Notes under the pieces: model-generated
What the model was told of the DNA's origin: nothing
Database searches by the model: none
What the model saw: the letters and a program-made list of their open reading frames with translations, nothing else
NCBI GenBank assembly: GCA_903862955.1
Contig: CAIPAH010000014.1
Span: 26,379-90,378 of the forward strand
Origin: an uncultured Opitutia bacterium
GTDB taxonomy: Bacteria; Verrucomicrobiota; Verrucomicrobiia; Opitutales; Opitutaceae
DNA: 64,000 nt
Direction: 5' to 3'
Program-made: the position numbers and the translations under genes
Shown: one piece after another, positions 27,188 through 36,632 of the stretch
How the letters are laid out: each line of letters begins with the position of its first letter
How positions within the stretch are numbered: the stretch's first letter is position 1

Positions 27188-28788
27188 GCGAGGACGCCAA
27201 GCCCGCGAGACCGGCCAAGGTGCCGTTCGCTCCGAGTTCGCGCGACTGGCTCGAACCGACCGTGAAATTTGCCGCCGGGCGGTGGAGTTACAGCGCCAAG
27301 CCGAAGTCACTCCGCACGCTGGAGTTTCCGAATCCCCGCGACTGGTCGCCGGACCAGCCGGACTGGAAGCTCCCCGATAACTGGAAGGAAATCATCCTGC
27401 AGGGCTTGCGGGAGAGGATGGACCGTTTCCGGTCGCTGAGGCTTTTCATGGACTGCTGCGTGCGCTGCGGGGCCTGCGCCGACAAGTGCCACTACTTCAT
27501 CGGCACGGGCGATCCGAAGAACATGCCGGTGCTGCGCGCCGAGCTACTGCGCTCGGTTTACCGCGGGGAGATGACGCTGGCGGGCCGCCTGCTTGGGCGG
27601 TGGGCCGGCGGCCGGCGGCTGACCCCCGAGGTGCTCAAGGAATGGTTTTACTACTTCTACCAATGCACGGAATGCCGGCGGTGCTCGGTCTTCTGCCCGT
27701 TCGGCATTGACCAGGCCGAAATCACGATGCTCGGCCGCGAGCTGCTGAATCTACTGGGCTTGAACATCAACTGGGTGATGGAGCCGGCGGCCAAGTGTTT
27801 CACCACCGGCAATCATCTTGGGATCACGCCCCACGGGCTTAAGGACAACCTGGAGTTCTTCGTGGATTCCATTGAGGAAATCACCGGCGTAAGGGTAAAC
27901 CCGTCGATCAACCGGAAGGGCGCGGACGTCCTCTTTGTGGCCCCGTCGGGCGACCTCCTGGCCGAGCCCGGCATTTTCACCCTGATGGGCTACCTGCTGG
28001 TGCTGCATCAAAGCGGCCTCAATTACACTTGGAGCAGCTACGCGTCGGAAGGGGGAAATTTCGGCATGTTCGCGTCGCATGAGCTCATGAAAGGCTTGAA
28101 CGCGAAGATTTACGCCGAGGCGCGCCGACTGGGCGTCAAGTGGATCCTCGGCGGCGAATGCGGTCACATGTGGCGCGTGGCGCACCAGTACATGGAAACC
28201 ATGAACGGACCGGCGGACTTTTTACAGGAGCCGATTTCGCCGATCACCGGCACGCACTTTCAAAACGCCCGGACCACGCGCATGGTGCACATCGCCGAGT
28301 TCACCGCTGACCTCATCCAGCAGGGAAAACTCAAGCTGGCTCCGGAGCGCAACGACCGCTACCGGGTCACATTCCATGACTCGTGCAACCCGGCCCGTTC
28401 CATGGGGCTGCTGGAGGAACCGCGCTATATCCTGAGAAGCACCTGCCGGCATTTCCACGAGATGCCCGCTGAGACGATCCGGGAGAAGACATTCTGCTGC
28501 GGCTGCGGCGCGGGACTTGGCGGCGAGGAATGCATGGATCTGCGGATGCGCGGCGGCATTCCCCGGGCCGAGGCGGTTCGCAGCGTGCGGGAGAAATACG
28601 GCGTCAACCTGCTCTCCTCCATTTGCGCCATCGACCGGGCAGTCCTGCCGACGTTGATGGATCATTGGGTTCCGGGCGTCGGCGTTGCGGGGCTGCACGA
28701 GCTGGTCGGCAACGCGCTCGTGCTCGACGGCGAGAAGGAACGCACCATCAACCTGCGCGGCGAACCGTTGCACGAAGGCGAGACGTGA
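27184..28788 (+). CDS. dsrK: DsrK, iron-sulfur CCG-domain subunit of DsrMKJOP
   Basis: The 534-residue protein contains two [4Fe-4S] motifs, CCVRCGACADKCHYFIG (about residues 90-106) and CTECRRCSVFCPFGID (about 160-175). C-terminal cysteine-rich CCG segments follow: GGECGHMWRVAHQ, FHDSCNPARSMGL and FCCGCGAGLGGEEC. The CCG segments bind the catalytic non-cubane cluster, as in heterodisulfide reductase HdrD. DsrK reduces the DsrC trisulfide at the cytoplasmic face, with electrons from DsrM. The length is typical of DsrK. The gene overlaps dsrM by 4 bases and is followed by dsrJ after one base. Confidence 0.93.
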   Translation: MSEDAKPARPAKVPFAPSSRDWLEPTVKFAAGRWSYSAKPKSLRTLEFPNPRDWSPDQPDWKLPDNWKEIILQGLRERMDRFRSLRLFMDCCVRCGACADKCHYFIGTGDPKNMPVLRAELLRSVYRGEMTLAGRLLGRWAGGRRLTPEVLKEWFYYFYQCTECRRCSVFCPFGIDQAEITMLGRELLNLLGLNINWVMEPAAKCFTTGNHLGITPHGLKDNLEFFVDSIEEITGVRVNPSINRKGADVLFVAPSGDLLAEPGIFTLMGYLLVLHQSGLNYTWSSYASEGGNFGMFASHELMKGLNAKIYAEARRLGVKWILGGECGHMWRVAHQYMETMNGPADFLQEPISPITGTHFQNARTTRMVHIAEFTADLIQQGKLKLAPERNDRYRVTFHDSCNPARSMGLLEEPRYILRSTCRHFHEMPAETIREKTFCCGCGAGLGGEECMDLRMRGGIPRAEAVRSVREKYGVNLLSSICAIDRAVLPTLMDHWVPGVGVAGLHELVGNALVLDGEKERTINLRGEPLHEGET

Positions 28789-28789
28789 G

Positions 28790-29287
28790 ATGAAACTCTA
28801 TCACGGCCAATACATCCTGCCCGGGCTCGCCCTTTTCCTCGTGGTGACGACGCTGCCAATCTGGCTCGGCGCGGGCGGCGGCAACCCGGGTTTTCGCAGC
28901 CCGCCCAATCCCGGTGGGGAGCGGTGCATCGAGCCGAAGGAGTTCATGCGCGTCGAACACATGCGAATCCTCGTGCGCTGGCGCGATGACGTGGTCCGGG
29001 AAGGCAACCGCGTCTATGTTGCGACGGACGGCCGCCACTGGGAGAAGGGTTTGAAAACCTGCGTGGCCTGTCACGGCTATGCGGATGCGCGCGGGAAATC
29101 CACCACCGCCGCGGCTGCCTGCAGCGAGTGCCACGGCTACGTCGACGCGAAGCTGGATTGCTGGAATTGCCACCACGAGTCGGCGGCTGGCGCCGCTGAA
29201 CGAATGCGTCCCCGAGTGTGGTCCGGGAATGCCACGGCGGAAAATGCGGGAACGCTCGCGGTCTCGAGTAGAAAGGAGCCGCAATGA
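28790..29287 (+). CDS. dsrJ: DsrJ, periplasmic triheme cytochrome c
   Basis: The ATG one base after the dsrK stop gives 165 residues; the longer in-frame extension is not real. An uncleaved signal anchor (ILPGLALFLVVTTLPIWLG) is followed by C46 in ERCIEPKEFMRVEHM, the position of the unusual cysteine heme ligand in known DsrJ. Three heme motifs follow: CVACH (91-95), CSECH (111-115) and CWNCH (124-128). This matches the three hemes expected. It is attached to the periplasmic side and exchanges electrons within the DsrMKJOP complex. Confidence 0.93.
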   Translation: MKLYHGQYILPGLALFLVVTTLPIWLGAGGGNPGFRSPPNPGGERCIEPKEFMRVEHMRILVRWRDDVVREGNRVYVATDGRHWEKGLKTCVACHGYADARGKSTTAAAACSECHGYVDAKLDCWNCHHESAAGAAERMRPRVWSGNATAENAGTLAVSSRKEPQ

Positions 29288-30069
29288 AGTGTAACCGGCG
29301 AGCGATGCTGAAGCTCACGCTGCTGGCCGCTGCCGGACTCGCGCGCCGGCGGCCCCTGTTCGCGGCTTTGGTGTCCGCCGTGCCCACGGACGTGCTGAAG
29401 CCCGGTGCGGCGCTCAGGTCCGGTCGGTGGGCGATGGTAATCGATCTCAGAAAATGTCTGGAGTCGAAGGACTGTCACGCCGCCTGCGCGCGCGCCTGCC
29501 ACTTGGAGCACAATGTCCCGGACATCGCCAACCCGCGGCACGAGGTGAAGTGGATTTGGCGCGAGCAGGGAGCGCATCTGTTTCCCGATCAACTGGACGA
29601 GTTTCGCGGTGCGGCGCTGGCGGATCAGCCCATGCCGGCCCTCTGCAACCACTGCGACAATCCACCATGCACGCGGGTGTGCCCGACCGGGGCCACGTTT
29701 AAGCGGCCGGACGGCATCGTTGTGATGGATCCGCACCGCTGCATCGGCTGCCGGTTCTGCATGGCGGCGTGCCCGTATGGCTCGCGCAGCTTCAACTGGG
29801 AGGACCCGCGGCCCTCGCTGAAGCACGTTAATCCGGACTATCCGACGCGCGGCAAAGGCGTGGTGGAAAAATGCTCCTTCTGTGACGAGCGGTTGGCCCA
29901 GGGCCGGATGCCCGCCTGCGTCGAAGCCTGCACCTGCGGCGCCATGGCGTTTGGCGACTTGCGGGACGAGCAATCGCCCGTCGTGAAACTTCTGCGCGAA
30001 AACTACAGCATCCGCCGCAAGCCCGAGCTCGGGACCCAACCGGCGGTGTATTACCTGGTATCAAAATGA
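29284..30069 (+). CDS. dsrO: DsrO, periplasmic iron-sulfur subunit with Tat-like signal
   Basis: The 261-residue protein begins CNRRAMLKLTLLAAAGLA, a twin-arginine signal (RR-x-x-L-K), so it is probably exported folded. It contains four ferredoxin-type clusters: CLESKDCHAACARAC, CNHCDNPPCTRVCPTGA, CIGCRFCMAACPYGS, and CSFCDERLAQGRMPACVEAC. This is the NrfC/HybA/PsrB-like arrangement used by DsrO, linking DsrJ hemes to DsrP. The gene overlaps dsrJ and dsrP by four bases each, indicating tight coupling. Confidence 0.92.
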   Translation: MKCNRRAMLKLTLLAAAGLARRRPLFAALVSAVPTDVLKPGAALRSGRWAMVIDLRKCLESKDCHAACARACHLEHNVPDIANPRHEVKWIWREQGAHLFPDQLDEFRGAALADQPMPALCNHCDNPPCTRVCPTGATFKRPDGIVVMDPHRCIGCRFCMAACPYGSRSFNWEDPRPSLKHVNPDYPTRGKGVVEKCSFCDERLAQGRMPACVEACTCGAMAFGDLRDEQSPVVKLLRENYSIRRKPELGTQPAVYYLVSK

Positions 30070-31226
30070 TCGAGCGAGCCTTCATCGGACGGGGTCGTTA
30101 CCAGCTTTGGCTGGCGGGCTGGCTGATTCCAGTCGGCATCGGCCTGGCGTGTTACCTTTTCCAATATTCCCATGGCTTGGGCATTACGGGAATGGGTCGC
30201 GACGTGATCTGGGGGTTCTACGTCGCCCAATTTACTTTCCTGGTGGGCGTCGCGGCGTCCGCGGTGATGGTCGTCGCCCCGTTCTATCTCCACGACTGCC
30301 GGGAGTTCGCCCGTATCGTCATCCTGGGGGAATTTCTGGCCGTCACGGCGGTGATCATGTGCGTGCTGCACATCTTCGTTGATCTCGGCCAGCCGGCACG
30401 CGTCTTGAACGTGCTGCTGCACCCGTCCCCGGGCTCGGTGATGTTCTGGGACATGATCGTGTTGACCGGCTACCTCGGACTCAACTTGGTCATCGCTTGG
30501 ACGACACTCGACTGCGAGCGCAACGCCACCCGTCCACCGCGTTGGATCAAGCCGTTGATCTTTCTCTCCATCCCTTGGGCGGTTGCCATCCACACGGTCA
30601 CGGCCTTTCTCTATTCCGGCCTGCCCGGGCGTCATCTTTGGCTCACCGCCGTGGTGGCACCGCGGTTTCTCGCCACGGCGTTTGCGTCCGGCCCGGCCCT
30701 GCTCGTCCTCCTTTGCCTGCTGTTGAAAAAGGCCGTGGGATTCGACGCCGGCAAGGAAGGGCTCCGCCGGCTCTCCTTCACGATCGTCTACGCGATGCTC
30801 GCGAACCTGTTCTTCATTTTCGTTGAGTCCTTCACCGCGTTTTACAGCGGCGTGCCGAGTCACCGGCATGACTTGCAGTATCTCTTCTGGGGTCTCGATG
30901 GGCACGCCGCCATGGTTCCCTGGATGTGGCTGTCGCTGCTCATGGCGGTCGCGTCCCTTCCGATCTTGCTGAGTTCCATCCGGCGCGGAAACCAGCGGCG
31001 GCTGGCGCTGGCCTGTGGGCTCGTATTTTTCTCCACGTGGATCGACAAAGGGCTCGGATTCATCGCGGGCGGACTCGCGGTCTCCCCGATGGGGACGGTC
31101 GCTAGCTACGCCCCAACCGTTCCGGAGCTGCTGATCAGTCTCGGGATCTACGCCGTGGGGGTGCTGCTCCTGACGCTGTTCTACAAGATTGTCCTCTCGG
31201 TTCGGGCGGAAACGGAGAGCCCGTAA
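30066..31226 (+). CDS. dsrP: DsrP, NrfD-like integral membrane quinone-interacting subunit
   Basis: The 386-residue protein has about ten membrane helices and NrfD-family features, for instance GMGRDVIWGFYVAQFTFLVG near the N-terminus, LYSGLPGRHLWLTAVVAPRF, SFTAFYSGVPSHRHDLQYL and DKGLGFIAGGLAVSPMG. DsrP interacts with menaquinone in the inner membrane and exchanges electrons with DsrO. It overlaps dsrO by four bases. With dsrM, K, J and O the complete five-subunit complex is present in canonical order. Confidence 0.92.
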   Translation: MIERAFIGRGRYQLWLAGWLIPVGIGLACYLFQYSHGLGITGMGRDVIWGFYVAQFTFLVGVAASAVMVVAPFYLHDCREFARIVILGEFLAVTAVIMCVLHIFVDLGQPARVLNVLLHPSPGSVMFWDMIVLTGYLGLNLVIAWTTLDCERNATRPPRWIKPLIFLSIPWAVAIHTVTAFLYSGLPGRHLWLTAVVAPRFLATAFASGPALLVLLCLLLKKAVGFDAGKEGLRRLSFTIVYAMLANLFFIFVESFTAFYSGVPSHRHDLQYLFWGLDGHAAMVPWMWLSLLMAVASLPILLSSIRRGNQRRLALACGLVFFSTWIDKGLGFIAGGLAVSPMGTVASYAPTVPELLISLGIYAVGVLLLTLFYKIVLSVRAETESP

Positions 31227-31245
31227 ACTACCGCACTCTTTCCAC

Positions 31246-32514
31246 ATGAAAACACTCCTCATCCTCGGCGCGGGTACGGCTGGGACCATCGTGGCGAACA
31301 AGATGTCGCGCCGACTTGATCCGCGCGACTGGCGGATCGTGGTCGTGGACCGGGAGAAAAGGCATTTCTACCAACCGGGCTACCTGTTCATTCCCTTCGG
31401 GCAGTACTCGCCGGCGCAAGTGGTCAAACCGAAACGGAACTTCCTGCCTTCGCGGGTGGAGGTCGTCTTCGATGATGTCGAAATCATCGATCCGCAGAAC
31501 AGCCAGGTGAAACTGGCCGGGTCACCGGAAAAGATCGTCTACGACCAATTGGTCATCGCCACCGGATGCGACATCGACCCGAAGGAGACGCCGGGCCTGG
31601 TCGACGGGGGCTGGCGGAAAAACATCTTCGATTTCTACACCTTTGAGGGGGCTTCGGCGCTCGCGGCCCACCTGCGCAACTGGCCGGGCGGACGCCTGGT
31701 CATGAGCATCGCCGAAATGCCCATCAAGTGCCCGGTCGCCCCGCTGGAGTTCCTGTTTTTGGCGGATGCGTTTTTCCGCGAGCGCGGCCTGCGTCGTAAA
31801 GTTGAGCTGATTCTGGCGACGCCACTCACGGGCGCGTTCACGAAGCCCATCGCTTCGGCGGCCTTGGCCGGCCTGCTCCAGCGCAAGGGGATCCAGGTCG
31901 TACCCGATTTCACCCTGAGCGAGGTAGACAACCGCCGGGGCGCGCTCATGTCCTACGACAATCGGGAGGTTCCCTTTGACCTGCTGGTGACGGTCCCCGT
32001 CAACAAGGGAGCCGAGGTCATCGGCCGGTCCGGCATGGGCGATGAACTCAACTACGTCGAGACCGACCCTCACACGTTGCGTGCAAAACGGTGGCCCAAT
32101 GTCTGGGTAATTGGCGACGCGGCTGACGTCCACACTGCCAAGGCCGGTTCTGTGGCCCACTTCATGGCCGACATCCTGGTGGATAACCTGTTTCACGAAA
32201 TCAGGGGCCGGACCGGGCCGTATCCCGCCAGTTTCGACGGCCACGCGAACTGCTTCATTGAAACGGGCTTCGGGCGGGCGCTCCTCATCGACTACAGCTA
32301 TACCGCGGAGCCGCTGCCCGGTTCATTTCCGCTGCGCCGCTTCGGCCCGCTCCCGTTGCTCAAGGAGTCCAGGCGCAATCACTGGGGAAAACTTCTGTTT
32401 CGCCCGATCTACTGGCACCTGTTGCTACCCGGCCGGCTGCCGTTTCCGCCCCACTATCGACCCCCGGGAAGGTCGGCGCGGAGAACTTCCCGTTCGGATT
32501 CGGCCGCCAAGTAG
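31246..32514 (+). CDS. Sulfide:quinone oxidoreductase-like FAD flavoprotein
   Basis: The ATG at 31246 gives 422 residues. The N-terminus is an FAD Rossmann motif (LLILGAGTAGTIVANKM). Three cysteines fall where SQR-type enzymes use them: in IATGCDIDP, in MPIKCPVAPLEF, and in GHANCFIETGF. The C-terminus (NHWGKLLFRPIYWHLLLPGRLPFP) is amphipathic and typical of one membrane-bound SQR branch. SQRs oxidise sulfide to sulfur with quinone, which seems to oppose a sulfite reducer. It may detoxify or recycle sulfide, or serve as a different electron entry to the Dsr system. It is 19 bases downstream of dsrP and overlaps cobA, which runs the other way, by 61 bases. Confidence 0.82.
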   Translation: MKTLLILGAGTAGTIVANKMSRRLDPRDWRIVVVDREKRHFYQPGYLFIPFGQYSPAQVVKPKRNFLPSRVEVVFDDVEIIDPQNSQVKLAGSPEKIVYDQLVIATGCDIDPKETPGLVDGGWRKNIFDFYTFEGASALAAHLRNWPGGRLVMSIAEMPIKCPVAPLEFLFLADAFFRERGLRRKVELILATPLTGAFTKPIASAALAGLLQRKGIQVVPDFTLSEVDNRRGALMSYDNREVPFDLLVTVPVNKGAEVIGRSGMGDELNYVETDPHTLRAKRWPNVWVIGDAADVHTAKAGSVAHFMADILVDNLFHEIRGRTGPYPASFDGHANCFIETGFGRALLIDYSYTAEPLPGSFPLRRFGPLPLLKESRRNHWGKLLFRPIYWHLLLPGRLPFPPHYRPPGRSARRTSRSDSAAK

Positions 32515-33281
32515 GCAAGGGACCGCGGCCGGTGCGCCGCAACCTCGCCGATAATAACGATCGCCGGCGAGGCAATGCCCGCGGCTTCCGCGCGCTCGGT
32601 CAAGTCGCCCAGGGTGGCAAACACCTCTCGCCGCCCTTCCATTGTCGCCCCTTGGATGACCGCGGCGGGCGTGTCCGGCGAAAGCCCGCCATCCTGAAGC
32701 TCCCGCGTGATCCCCGCCAGGCGGTGCAAGCCCATGTAGATGCAAAGTGTCGCATTGAGCCGGGCGTAGTCCCGCCAGCGCACCGCCCCGTCGGGCTTTC
32801 CCGGGCACTCGTGTCCGGTGAGGAAAACCAGTGCCGAAGTATGGGCGCGATGGGTGAGGGGAATCCCGGCCGCGGCCGCTGCTCCCAGCGCGGCGGTGAT
32901 GCCCGGGACGACATGGACCGGAATCCCGGCCGAAGTGAGCGCCTCGGCCTCCTCGCCACCCCGGCCGAAAACGAACGGGTCGCCCCCTTTCAAGCGCACG
33001 ACGTTTCGTCCCCGGCGGGCGAGCGCGATGAGGAGCCCGTTGATCTCGGCTTGGGGATGACAAGCGTGCCCCGCCTTCTTGCCGACGAACACGCGTTCGC
33101 ACCCGGGCGGAACCTCGGCAAGGATCTCCGGCGCCACCAAGTAATCGTAAACGACCACCTCGGCTGAACGGATCAGCCGCAGGGCCTTGACCGTCAGAAG
33201 TTCCGGATCGCCCGGGCCGGCGCCCACGAGGTAGACGACGCCGGGGACGATGACAGGTGCCTCTGGGGGTGACGTGCTCAC
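32454..33281 (-). CDS. cobA: Uroporphyrinogen-III C-methyltransferase (siroheme biosynthesis)
   Basis: From the GTG at 33281 the protein has 275 residues and full SUMT signatures: VYLVGAGPGDPELLTVKALRL, EVVVYDYLVAPEIL, NVVRLKGGDPFVFGRGGEEA and VPGITAALGAAAAAGIPLTHR. It makes precorrin-2, the first committed step towards siroheme, the DsrAB cofactor. No fused or adjacent precorrin-2 dehydrogenase/ferrochelatase is visible. The longer frame begins with a TTG inside the operator-like motif and is unlikely. The 3' end overlaps the flavoprotein gene convergently. Placement beside dsr suggests dedicated siroheme supply. Confidence 0.92.
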   Translation of the reverse strand: MSTSPPEAPVIVPGVVYLVGAGPGDPELLTVKALRLIRSAEVVVYDYLVAPEILAEVPPGCERVFVGKKAGHACHPQAEINGLLIALARRGRNVVRLKGGDPFVFGRGGEEAEALTSAGIPVHVVPGITAALGAAAAAGIPLTHRAHTSALVFLTGHECPGKPDGAVRWRDYARLNATLCIYMGLHRLAGITRELQDGGLSPDTPAAVIQGATMEGRREVFATLGDLTERAEAAGIASPAIVIIGEVAAHRPRSLAYLAAESEREVLRADLPGGR

Positions 33282-33339
33282 GGCGATATTCTGGCGACAT
33301 CGATTTCGGCTTACTTGGGGGCGGTGTGGCAACTGGTAA

Positions 33340-33362
33340 TATTTCGAAAGCAAACGAATTTA
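33340..33362. promoter_or_regulatory. Putative operator, copy C (upstream of cobA)
   Basis: TTCGAAAGCAAA at 33343-33354 differs by one base from copies A and B. Its flank extends to ATTTCGAAAGCAAACGAATTT, pairing outer ATTCG and CGAAAT. It lies 61 bases before the cobA GTG on the minus strand, and 51 bases before the excisionase-like gene on the plus strand. Confidence 0.5.
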
Positions 33363-33405
33363 CCTTGGCTGCAGCCGCCAATACCTCGTCTAATGCTCGA
33401 TCTGG

Positions 33406-33593
33406 ATGCACAGTAGCCCGGAACCCGATGGCGGAAGATGTCCGATTTCCAAGCGCCCCCTGAATCGCCTGATCGCGGGCGGCACTTTTCCCGCTCCCTT
33501 GAAAATCGGCCGTGCGTCGCGCGTGGCGCGCGAAGACATTGCCGGCTACCTCGAAACCCTTCGCCGCGAGCGCGGTGACAAAATTGGCCCGTC

Positions 33594-33597
<4 letters not shown>
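33406..33597 (+). CDS. AlpA-like excisionase / small helix-turn-helix protein
   Basis: The 63-residue protein contains a short winged-helix pattern, RLIAGGTFPAPLKIGRASRVAREDIAGYLE, like AlpA/MerR-type excisionases that guide a tyrosine integrase. Its stop overlaps the integrase ATG (ATGA), a typical xis-int arrangement. No other phage genes are near. An alternative is a chance small frame, but the overlap and HTH-like pattern make it credible. Confidence 0.65.
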
Positions 33598-34959
<1,362 letters not shown>

Positions 34960-35170
34960 ACGTGGCTTTTAACCCGGCCTGCGCCGGGCGAAAGAGTCCA
35001 CGAAAAACAGAGCCATGCCGCAGGTTGTCAATGCCCGTTTTACCCTCGGCGGGCGAAAAATGCGGACGCGGCGAAGTTTTGGTTGCTTTCAACCGGTCCA
35101 ACCGTATCACCTGACCCTCTTTTCCACTACGCCTGCCCTCAATTCCGGGGCGACAGGGGGAACGAAAACC

Positions 35171-35992
35171 ATGACCCAATCGTATAAACTTAACGTCGCA
35201 GTGCGCGCCCAGACGGGCCGTAGCGCCTCACGCCGCCTGCGCAAAGCCAACCGCGTTCCCGCCATCCTTTACGGGAAGCACACCAGCCCGGAGTCGCTCT
35301 CCATCGAGGGCCCCGAGTTCGTCCGCCTCCTGCGCACCGTCGCCGGCCGCGCCGTGCTCGTCGAGCTCGAGCGCACGGACAAGCCCGAGAAGGCGCTGTC
35401 CTTCCTCCAGGAGGTCCAGCGGGACCCGATGACCGACAAGTTCCTCCATGTGGACTTCCAGGAGGTCAAACCGGACGAAAAATTTGAAATCCGTGTGCCC
35501 GTCCAGGTCACCGGCGAATCGTTTGGCGTGAAGAACCAAAGCGGCGTGCTCGAAATGAACGCGCACCAACTCCGGATCCGCGTCCTCCCGAAGGACCTAC
35601 CCGAGTTCATCGTCGTCGACGTCACCGAGCTCAAGGTCGGTGAAACCATCAAGGTCGGCGAGATGAAGCCCATTGCCGGCGTCGAGTTCCTCGATTCCAA
35701 GGGCCAGCCCGTGGTCGCGTGCGTCGAGCCCGTGGCCGAGGTCGTGCAGGAAGTCGTGGCTGCCGCGACTCCCGCCGAAGGTGCTGCCGCTGCTCCTGCC
35801 GATGGTGCCGCCGCCGCGCCTGGCGCCGCCGCCCCGGCGGGCGATGCCAAGGCCGCGCCTGGTGCCGCCGCTCCCGCGGCCGGTGCGAAGCCCGGTGCCG
35901 CCGCCCCGGCGGGCGCCGCGAAGGCCGCCGCTGGCGCGAAGCCCGCGGCCGGTGCCGCCGCTGCCAAGCCGGCAGCTCCCGCCAAGAAATAA
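35171..35992 (+). CDS. rplY: 50S ribosomal protein bL25 (general stress type Ctc) with long Ala/Pro/Gly tail
   Basis: The ATG after AGGGGG gives 273 residues. Residues 1-95 are the L25 5S-rRNA-binding domain (SASRRLRKANRVPAILYGK). The Ctc-type second domain follows (FEIRVPVQVTGES, VTELKVGETIKV). The last about 80 residues are a low-complexity Ala-Pro-Gly-Lys tail common in this phylum. It is the first gene of a housekeeping run with pth, as in many bacteria. The longer frame from 35015 is non-native. Confidence 0.95.
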   Translation: MTQSYKLNVAVRAQTGRSASRRLRKANRVPAILYGKHTSPESLSIEGPEFVRLLRTVAGRAVLVELERTDKPEKALSFLQEVQRDPMTDKFLHVDFQEVKPDEKFEIRVPVQVTGESFGVKNQSGVLEMNAHQLRIRVLPKDLPEFIVVDVTELKVGETIKVGEMKPIAGVEFLDSKGQPVVACVEPVAEVVQEVVAAATPAEGAAAAPADGAAAAPGAAAPAGDAKAAPGAAAPAAGAKPGAAAPAGAAKAAAGAKPAAGAAAAKPAAPAKK

Positions 35993-36050
35993 GCTTTCCC
36001 GTCCCGCGCACCGCTCCAACGCGGCGCGCGGCGATGTTGTTCTTTGAGTC

Positions 36051-36632
36051 ATGTCCATCACCCTCGTTGCCGGTCTCGGCAATCCGGGCCGCGAATACGA
36101 AACCACCCGCCACAACGTGGGCTGGGTCGTCGTCGAGGCTTGGGCCAAAAAACACGGCCTGACGTGGAAAACGTCACCGCAGTTTGAAGCCGAGATTGCG
36201 CGCTGGGACACCCCGGGCCGCACCTGCTACTTCGCAAAGCCGCTGACGTTCATGAACGACAGCGGACGTGCCGTCGCCGCGCTGGCACGGTATTACAAGG
36301 CGGACGCCGGGTCGGTCATTGCGGTCTACGACGACCTCAACATTGACCTGGGCCTCGTCAAAGTCTCCGTCACCGGCAGCGCCGGCGGACACAACGGCGT
36401 GGCCAGCCTGCTCGAGCACCTCGGCGACGGCTTCACCCGCTATCGCCTGGGCATCGGCCCGAAGGAACCCCCGCAGATGGACCTCAAGGACTTCGTCCTC
36501 GGCAAATTCACTCCCGACCAACAGAATCTCGTCACTCAACACCTCTCCACTTACCTTTCAGGCCTCGACCTGCTGCTCTCCCGCGGCGCCGAGGCCGCCA
36601 TGAACCAGCTCAATCGCAGAGATCCAAAATGA
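36051..36632 (+). CDS. pth: Peptidyl-tRNA hydrolase
   Basis: The 193-residue protein shows the Pth pattern: LVAGLGNPGREYETTRHNVGW (catalytic H about 20), KPLTFMNDSGRAV, VYDDLNIDLG (D about 96), and GGHNGVASLLEHLG. It frees tRNA from peptides dropped by the ribosome. It follows bL25 by 58 bases and its stop overlaps rpsF (ATGA). The bL25-pth pairing is standard. Confidence 0.96.
   Translation: MSITLVAGLGNPGREYETTRHNVGWVVVEAWAKKHGLTWKTSPQFEAEIARWDTPGRTCYFAKPLTFMNDSGRAVAALARYYKADAGSVIAVYDDLNIDLGLVKVSVTGSAGGHNGVASLLEHLGDGFTRYRLGIGPKEPPQMDLKDFVLGKFTPDQQNLVTQHLSTYLSGLDLLLSRGAEAAMNQLNRRDPK

Noticed and set aside
22919..31226. Reverse (sulfur-oxidising) Dsr pathway
   Set aside because: No dsrEFH, dsrL or dsrN in the cluster, and the locus has its own sulfite source; the reductive direction is more likely, though not proven by sequence alone.
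33282..33353. Upstream TTG start for cobA
   Set aside because: It falls inside operator copy C; the GTG at 33281 gives a family-typical length.
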